16,090 nucleotides of DNA, taken from the NCBI RefSeq assembly GCF_000499385.1, contig NW_013654684.1, positions 1 through 16,090 on the forward strand. The letters run 5' to 3'. A program made the position numbers and the translations under genes. The stretch comes from Eimeria necatrix (Eukaryota; Apicomplexa; Conoidasida; Eucoccidiorida; Eimeriidae). The notes below the pieces were generated by a model. The model was given only the letters and a program-made list of their open reading frames with translations. It was not told where the DNA came from and searched no databases. This document shows positions 10,573 through 16,090 of this stretch, one piece after another; positions within the stretch are counted from its first letter, which is position 1, and each line of letters begins with the position of its first letter.

Positions 10573-10899
10573 CTAAATCAGCAGCGTTATTGGCTGAAGA
10601 TAGACGTGGCAAATTCACAAAGTCAAGGAGGCCAAACACGACCTGGGATGCAGCTTTTCTAACTAACTCTTTTGTTGTTGCATATAAATTTCAGTTGAAT
10701 AATCCGTTAGCACGTAAACTGCCAGGTGCACGCCTTCGACATCCGGATAATCACACAAGGAGAATCTAGTGCTGTCTGCTCGAGCGAGCAGTTCCGTTCA
10801 AATAGGAGTGTTTGCAAGTACGTTTTAGCGGTTCATGCTGACGCCTTTCTTGGAATACATAGACATAAGGGTATTCGCACGGTGATTCCCGTTCCAGTT
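10277..10899. repeat. large palindrome: 299-bp inverted arms with 25-bp centre
   Basis: The left arm is 10277-10575 (most of unit C) and the right arm is 10601-10899 (inverted unit). The arms are exactly equal in length, with no indels and about 16 mismatches by hand count, so roughly 95% identical. The centre (10576-10600), read on the minus strand, is itself the start of the next unit (tcttcagccaataacgc), so the right side continues past a unit boundary. The right arm stops abruptly at 10899, short of the first 110 or so bases of a full unit. As RNA or single-stranded DNA this would fold into a very long hairpin. Confidence 0.93.
10576..10899 (-). repeat. inverted, truncated fourth unit (D)
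   Basis: Read on the minus strand, this copy runs from aactggaacggg to the end of a unit and then about 26 bases into the start of a following unit (ending ctga). It therefore spans a unit-to-unit junction and must derive from a tandem array, not from a single unit. Its diagnostic variants match unit C, so C or a close relative was the source. Confidence 0.9.
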
Positions 10900-10932
10900 A
10901 CCGAATTTGGGGACTCAGCAAAGATCGAATAA
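10726..10932 (+). pseudogene. same SWIM-like frame in the inverted unit, key His lost
   Basis: Because unit D is inverted, the frame lies on the plus strand here, 68 codons from a GTG. It holds Cys18 and Cys30 followed by Lys-Tyr-VLAV, so the expected histidine of CxH is a tyrosine. The frame runs off the end of the repeat at 10899 into unrelated DNA before stopping. If the motif ever was a zinc finger, this copy has lost it. Confidence 0.1.
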
Positions 10933-12453
10933 CGTCTTTTGCAGGATGTGCGCATACCATTCCTCTCACCTCCACGATAGACATTCCGTTCACAAAAACA
11001 TACTAGTCAGGACATACTGCCTAACGACTGCAACTACTGCAAAGCGTCTTTATCATGACAATTATGTCTTGAGCCTCACCAAAGCTCCAGAACCGGCACC
11101 TTGTTCATTCAATTCACAACATCTATTGCAGAAAAGTTTCAAACCGTAACCAAGCAATCACAGGGTGCGTTGCACAGTACTAACACATACTTGAAACCAA
11201 CGATTTGGACGCACAGCTGCATTTGTGCATACACTCGCAGACGAGCGAGACCTCCTGGACTAAGAACAGCCAGGGAATTTGCCGATTTTGTTGAGGTATG
11301 CTTTTGCAGGCACTCATAGAACTGAATTTAAGAATTCATAAAGAAAGCAGTGATGACGTCGAGCTTCATGAAGCGCTAAACGCTGCATAGAGAATCGCCT
11401 TATATTGGAAATTGCAAAGGTGTGCATTCACACTGTACATGATCAAGCATCTATGCGCTTCCTACGCAGTGTAAATGTCTGAGCATGCCTCTTGTTGCTC
11501 AGCAAACTGCTGAGGCCTCAAAAGCGTATATGACGCATATAGTCAGGCGCAAATAAATTATCCTGGCCAAATATCCATATTGCGTGATGACTAGCATCCA
11601 GAGCCTGCTCCTAACAGGCCTTATATTTGCTAAATCTCGGAACACGATGTGCATCATTGTATAGATTCTAGTCATAATATGTCTGGAGGAAAACGGAAGT
11701 TCTAGAAACGGTCCACGTTTTGTGAGGTGGAAGATATTCAAAATTGGAAACAAAATGATTTAGTCTGAAAGGACCAACGCGCTACTTTGTCGCTTACCTT
11801 AGGCGCTCGGCAAAGTCTCCGTTATTGAAAATTATATGCAGCTATCTCCATTGCCATTCAAGCGTTTCAAAACACAACACCTTTCTAGCAAGAAATTAAA
11901 CAGTCTGATCCTGATATGCAGCTACGGTTTCCCGGTCAGCTGCCAATCTTTTGCTCTTAGTCGCTATCATCGACACAATTCGTGTCTAGGGGGCTGTTGT
12001 GAAATGTTAATGAGCATTCCGTGACCAAGCACGGCTAGATGTTAGACACGAAGAAGCCAATCGTTGGCTCAGGTTTACGATTCTCTGAACATTCTTCTAT
12101 GTCGTGTTGTAATCCTTTTCAGAGGCTCGTGGCTTTATGCTCCAATCGATAACACTGAGGGCCTAAATTTTACATTGCTGCCGAGGGAAAATGGACTCGT
12201 CTACAGAATGTGTGTTTCTGTTGTTCTTTAAAGGAACCTGATGTAATTAGCTCAGACGAACGGTACGCCAAAGCGCTCAGGACATCGCAGAAGACACTCA
12301 AACTCTTCAAATAACAGGCAAGCCACAAGGCGCTCTATCAAAGTACCTCAGCCGTAAAAGCGACTTCTAAAAGAAATCTGATAACAAAACAGGTTGAATA
12401 GCCCACATACTTTGGCTGCTTCTCCGAAGCAATCGGCTCCTACCAGCGAGAAA
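10900..12453. other. stretch without a supported gene
   Basis: Only frames under 85 codons occur, on both strands, with no recognised domain. There is no further trace of the 406-bp unit after 10899. No tRNA-like element or strong inverted repeat was seen. Confidence 0.5.
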
Positions 12454-12848
12454 CAGCGCACACACGACCGGTGACACATGCGGTTGATAGTGCAACCCGC
12501 GTGGGAACTTGTGAATTGATGCGAACCTTTCCAAAGGCTGGAAGAAACGTTTGATGCGGCTTCATATTGTTTTTTTGCACATCCCTCATGGTAGTCTTCA
12601 GAAAGTGCAACTGTTGTTGACTGCCTTCCATTTTCGGTTCCGAAAGTTGTTTATTTTTGAAGGAGCCGCATCAGGCGTAGGAGACAGGACCAGCTCGTTT
12701 TTGGCGCATCAGATAGTGGGTCGTGTGCGAGGATAGCCTGGTCACGGCGGCGAGCCCGTTGGAATCACACACAAAATGCCAAATCTATCTTATTGGAAGC
12801 TGCAGGTAGGTCACCCCGAATTATGCAGCGTATTGGAAGAGAAGGATC
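12454..12848 (+). repeat. first copy of a long near-identical direct repeat (at least 395 bp)
   Basis: The block starting cagcgcacacacgaccgg is repeated 3,242 bp downstream with only two differences seen: c/a at 12461 and c/a at 12498. The left boundary is sharp at 12454, since upstream bases do not match. The right boundary cannot be set because the second copy reaches the window edge. Several short frames are open inside: a minus-strand 63-codon frame starting at ATG (12440-12631), a plus-strand frame at 12551-12736, and an unlisted 51-codon plus-strand frame from ATG 12776 to TGA 12931 with a CAG|GTAGGT donor-like site at 12805/12806. None is recognised. Confidence 0.95.
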
Positions 12849-14080
12849 GATTACTGTTTAGAACGTGGCCTGATATTCTCACGACTCGCTTCGCTCAGAT
12901 ATGGATATCTCGTCCTAGCATCGTTGAGTGATTCTGTAGGGAGAAGAAAAGAAATTTCAAGGCTGCACTTGTTGTTGTTTCGTGGGATGCTCATGCAAAT
13001 CGCGGCTGATGCAAGATGCTGTTTTTTTGGTAGGCAAAAGGACGTGTTGTATGGACTAGATCACTTCAGAGTGCGCGAACCGACCGGGCGGGCCTTTTTG
13101 CGTTTTCATGTCTGAAACGCCGCACTTCAGGCTTTTGCTACGCCACGTTCCTGGCGCCTTATCAGCTATGCTCCATGCCATTTTTTGAATCATATTGACA
13201 GGAACCGGCCCAAATCGAACTTTCGTGTCCGGTATCTTAAGTGTGTGAAGCTGCACGACCCCAGCAGGCGCAATTTTACTTTCTTGTCGGATATTCGCGC
13301 AGGCAGCGCATGTTTAGGTTCAGGGTTTACTCTCATTCGAAAGCAAACGCTAAACCTGGTCATGCACTGGCTTCAAGAAAATGGCAAACAGAGCTTTTGA
13401 AATATTCTTATGTTCATACTGGCTTGATGTCCAGTTGTGGGGGCATGCGTGAGGCAGCATGCAGGCTGTTGGTCACGAAAGTGCTGTGCTCAGGGGCGGT
13501 CGTACGCTGGCTGCAGAACTGCTCAGGGCCACTTGAGCAGTTGAGCAGTCTGCCTTGCTTATATATAGCGCGTCACCTACGGCGCGGAGACACTATCGCC
13601 TCGGTTTGCTTCTAGCCGTGCTGCTGCACAAACGCTGATCTCGACAGCTGCGTTGGAAATATCAGGCGAAAGGCATCAGTGGAGAACTGGGAACTCTGTG
13701 AATCCGAAGAATAATATGCAATTTTGGCGGAAGCGTTTCACCACGAGACGGGACCCCAATGGACTGTAGCTGGGCGTATACCCGTCATTTCTAGCATTAG
13801 GCCTGGTGATCTCCCTGCAGCGACACAGAACACAGTGGCACTCCTTTTGTTTGCGCAATAGACATGAACGCAAAGGGCTCTGTTGTACATATTAGGGCTT
13901 TAAGCACTTCTTATGGAGACTAGACGCAGCACGAGAGAGACGCAGACTACGCAAAACAAAATGACGCATTTGCAAAGGAGCAGCAAAAGAGTGAGGCAAG
14001 GCTTTGCCTTTGCTCTCTAAAGGAGGTACGTACCAGTCCGGCAGCTTCCTGCCTAGCAGCTAAAGCCCGAAAAAAACACA
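12849..14080. other. stretch without a confident gene, some GC-richer patches
   Basis: The patch 13050-13620 is richer in GC than the rest of the window. It holds overlapping frames on both strands: plus-strand 63 codons at 12924-13115 and 124 codons (GTG start) at 13241-13615, and minus-strand 66 codons at 13056-13256. This composition would fit exons, but no frame is favoured and no family is recognised. A hairpin lies at 13517-13542. Confidence 0.4.
13517..13542. repeat. perfect 9-bp hairpin with 8-base loop
   Basis: The arms aactgctca (13517-13525) and tgagcagtt (13534-13542) are exact reverse complements around gggccact. A further gagcagt follows directly, so one arm is partly repeated in tandem. 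No function is apparent. Confidence 0.6.
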
Positions 14081-14688
14081 ATGTTTGCGGTAGCACCGAG
14101 CCACGTAAGAATTAGCTGGGGAACCCAAAAGAAATGTCCTGTCGTTGCATGCTTATTGGAGCATAGATTCTCTGCTTATTTCGCTGGGCCATTCCTTTTT
14201 TCGCGCGGTAGTGAACAGAAATATAACTACCAGTTGACAGCTAGTCCCCTAGGGATCCGGCGAAGAAAAGCGGCGTACGCCCATGCTGAACGAGCATGTG
14301 AAGGACTAGTAGGAGTATTCGTGCTCTCCTTGCATTTTGTAGGAATTGTTTGCTTTTCGCAGTATCAGATCCGCATGCTGTTCACTATACAAGCGCCAGT
14401 GTCCTACTATATTTTGTTTGGTTACAAATCTCATATGCTTTTTGTTTGGCCTCAAAGCAGGACGTAAGTGAACAATTGCTTGCTTTTGCACTTGAACTGA
14501 TGAGTGCGGATGAGAAGGTGACGCCGCGCTTTGCTTGTTGCTTCCAGTTTGAGACTTTCCTGTGCTGCAGGAGTCCTCTCTTGCTGGAAGCGTGTTTGGT
14601 AAAACCGAGGCTTTTGCAGGATGATACTCAGGGGCTACGTCTTCCAGCCGACGTACTCATGGCTTTACAAGGCCAGGCCAGAATATGA
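14081..14688 (+). CDS. candidate two-exon gene, unknown protein
   Basis: An ATG frame (preceded by aaacaca) stays open for 127 codons to a donor GAC|GTAAGT at 14463/14464. The frame's own stop (TAA) is part of that donor. A 107-bp intron ending TGTGCTGCAG at 14570 joins in frame to a second exon, 14571-14688, which ends in TGA. The product would be about 166 residues. Two hydrophobic stretches, near residues 77-92 and 107-123, could be membrane segments; the C-terminal exon is Leu-rich. No homologue is recognised. The intron consensus is good, but one such intron can arise by chance in a window this size. Confidence 0.15.
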
Positions 14689-15695
14689 CTGGAGAAATTG
14701 CCCTAATACCTTGATGGATACATTTATTACGGCGCTACGCACCAGTTCATAAAACCAAAGCGACGGTGCGGAATGCCTCCTACAGATTTTACTTCCTTTT
14801 CAAGCAAAACGCATCTAAGAGGCAATGAAGATGCGGCTCTTGTACCACAACACAATTATTTAGCTGGAAGGATAGGCTTGGCGCCGTTGCAGGATTCGTT
14901 CAGATGGTAAAAGGCAATGTGTATGTTGGCTAGATTGTAACATCTTCCCAGCCGGTTCCTCGTCGCAGGACGTTTGCGACGATGCTACTGCTTATTGATG
15001 CTTGAGCTGCTCTGATTTCGTCAAGAAAAAGTCTAGCAAGCAGTCTACACAGCAGAGCGATTCGGTACCTCATGAATGGCATTCGCACAACTACAGTTTG
15101 CAGCACCTGACGACTTTTAAGAAGAAAGCAATACGTCTGCCAGTAGTGAGAAACAGTGGAAAGACTTCAAACGCAAGCGTTTGACAGCCACGTGACGTTT
15201 CAAGCATTGTGGGCTTAATGGTACTGCTGGTTGTGAGCAGCTGCACGTCATACATGCATTTCACGTCGTAACATGTTCACGGCGATGGTTCACAGGGACT
15301 CAATGTCGCTCAAAATGTGCCGATAAAATGCTTCGAACTAGTTCGCATGTTTCTTGTGAATACGTTCACATTTGTGGCTGTGATTCATGTAGTGTTGGTA
15401 ATTTGGCGTTTAAGCGGCATCTGCTGCAGTGAGATTTCGGTGCATATGAGTTGACTGCATCGGGAAAGGAGTGCGAAAAAGCCTTTGGCTTCGAATGAGG
15501 AACTACTTGTGCAAACTGTCGTTCGGTCTACATAGATAAGGAACGCTTGACAGAAGCAGTACTTTTGCTGGAAGCGGCGAACAAGTCATTCGTGCTCACG
15601 GCAGCAGGCTAGCTTCGCCGTTCTGAATGTGAACTCCGCACAGGGAATCTCAAACTGATCACTGCATTTTCTGGCATGAGCAAGCCAGCACACGC
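14689..15695. other. stretch without a supported gene
   Basis: Frames here are 60 codons or shorter, apart from the minus-strand one running out of the repeat at 15586-15873. Just before the second repeat copy there is no polypurine tract and no tRNA-like primer site. No other repeat or RNA gene was seen. Confidence 0.5.
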
Positions 15696-16090
15696 CAGCG
15701 CAAACACGACCGGTGACACATGCGGTTGATAGTGCAACCAGCGTGGGAACTTGTGAATTGATGCGAACCTTTCCAAAGGCTGGAAGAAACGTTTGATGCG
15801 GCTTCATATTGTTTTTTTGCACATCCCTCATGGTAGTCTTCAGAAAGTGCAACTGTTGTTGACTGCCTTCCATTTTCGGTTCCGAAAGTTGTTTATTTTT
15901 GAAGGAGCCGCATCAGGCGTAGGAGACAGGACCAGCTCGTTTTTGGCGCATCAGATAGTGGGTCGTGTGCGAGGATAGCCTGGTCACGGCGGCGAGCCCG
16001 TTGGAATCACACACAAAATGCCAAATCTATCTTATTGGAAGCTGCAGGTAGGTCACCCCGAATTATGCAGCGTATTGGAAGAGAAGGATC
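15696..16090 (+). repeat. second copy of the long direct repeat, cut by the window edge
   Basis: It is in the same orientation as 12454-12848 and aligns base for base to the last base of the window. The minus-strand frame in this copy extends to 95 codons (15586-15873) because the flanking sequence differs. Near-identity over at least 395 bp means a recent duplication, an active homogenising process, or an assembly artefact. Confidence 0.95.

Noticed and set aside
9366..10899. CRISPR array
   Set aside because: The units are about 406 bp, contiguous and without unique spacers, and the context is eukaryotic.
9366..10899. Target-site duplication around the repeat block
   Set aside because: The flanks ttatacgaag and accgaatttg share only cgaa, which is not convincing.
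9161..12010. Shared peptide LGCCEML / LGGCCEML at about 9170 and 11990 as a dispersed repeat
   Set aside because: At the DNA level only about a dozen bases agree and the flanks do not align.
13313..13329. Degenerate interstitial telomere repeat (tttaggttcagggttta)
   Set aside because: Barely two imperfect repeats; this is expected by chance at this length.
13241..13615. 124-codon plus-strand frame as a gene
   Set aside because: It starts at GTG; the GC-richer patch opens frames on both strands. There is no domain and no consistent exon structure.
12454..16090. LTR retrotransposon with 12454-12848 and 15696-16090 as its LTRs
   Set aside because: The repeat does not start with TG. No polypurine tract lies before the second copy, and the 2.85 kb between copies has no gag or pol frame. 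Target-site duplications cannot be tested because the right end is missing.

Overview
This is eukaryotic nuclear DNA, mostly non-coding, with several generations of repeats. No reading frame on either strand exceeds 139 codons. There are no operon-like runs of genes and no bacterial ribosome-binding or terminator architecture. The few credible coding signals look like short exons bounded by good GT..AG splice sites. Base composition is balanced (mid-40s % GC by eye), with no microsatellites. The species cannot be fixed from the sequence. A protist with short introns, possibly an apicomplexan/coccidian, is a guess resting on intron style and Ala-rich exons only.

Left edge (1-1130): the window may open in the last codons of a gene running in from the left. 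A three-exon gene model on the + strand (362-389, 547-790, 1091-1127; 102 codons plus stop) is the best coding candidate here. Its first intron holds a collinear but decayed tRNA-Pro(AGG)-like sequence (439-510). The product is not recognised.

Middle (1130-9365): more than 8 kb with no convincing gene. It contains scattered chance-length frames, a 10-bp perfect hairpin (1397-1421), a very doubtful zinc-finger-like relic (3560-3700, - strand) and a small 11-bp duplication (9103-9124).

Repeat block (9366-10899): three direct tandem units of about 406 bp (9366-9760, 9761-10166, 10167-10572) are followed head-to-head by an inverted, truncated fourth unit. The last direct unit and the inverted one form a large palindrome: two 299-bp arms (10277-10575 and 10601-10899) around a 25-bp centre. 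Read on the minus strand of the direct units, each unit carries a short Cys/His stretch that resembles a SWIM zinc finger, a domain found in MULE-type transposases. This is suggestive only.

Right part (10900-16090): mostly unassigned DNA, with one possible two-exon gene (14081-14463 plus 14571-14688). A block of at least 395 bp occurs twice, 3,242 bp apart (12454-12848 and 15696-16090), with only two differences. The second copy is cut by the window edge, so the full length of this recent duplication is unknown. The genes proposed here do not form a recognisable pathway; the most solid content of the window is its repeat structure.
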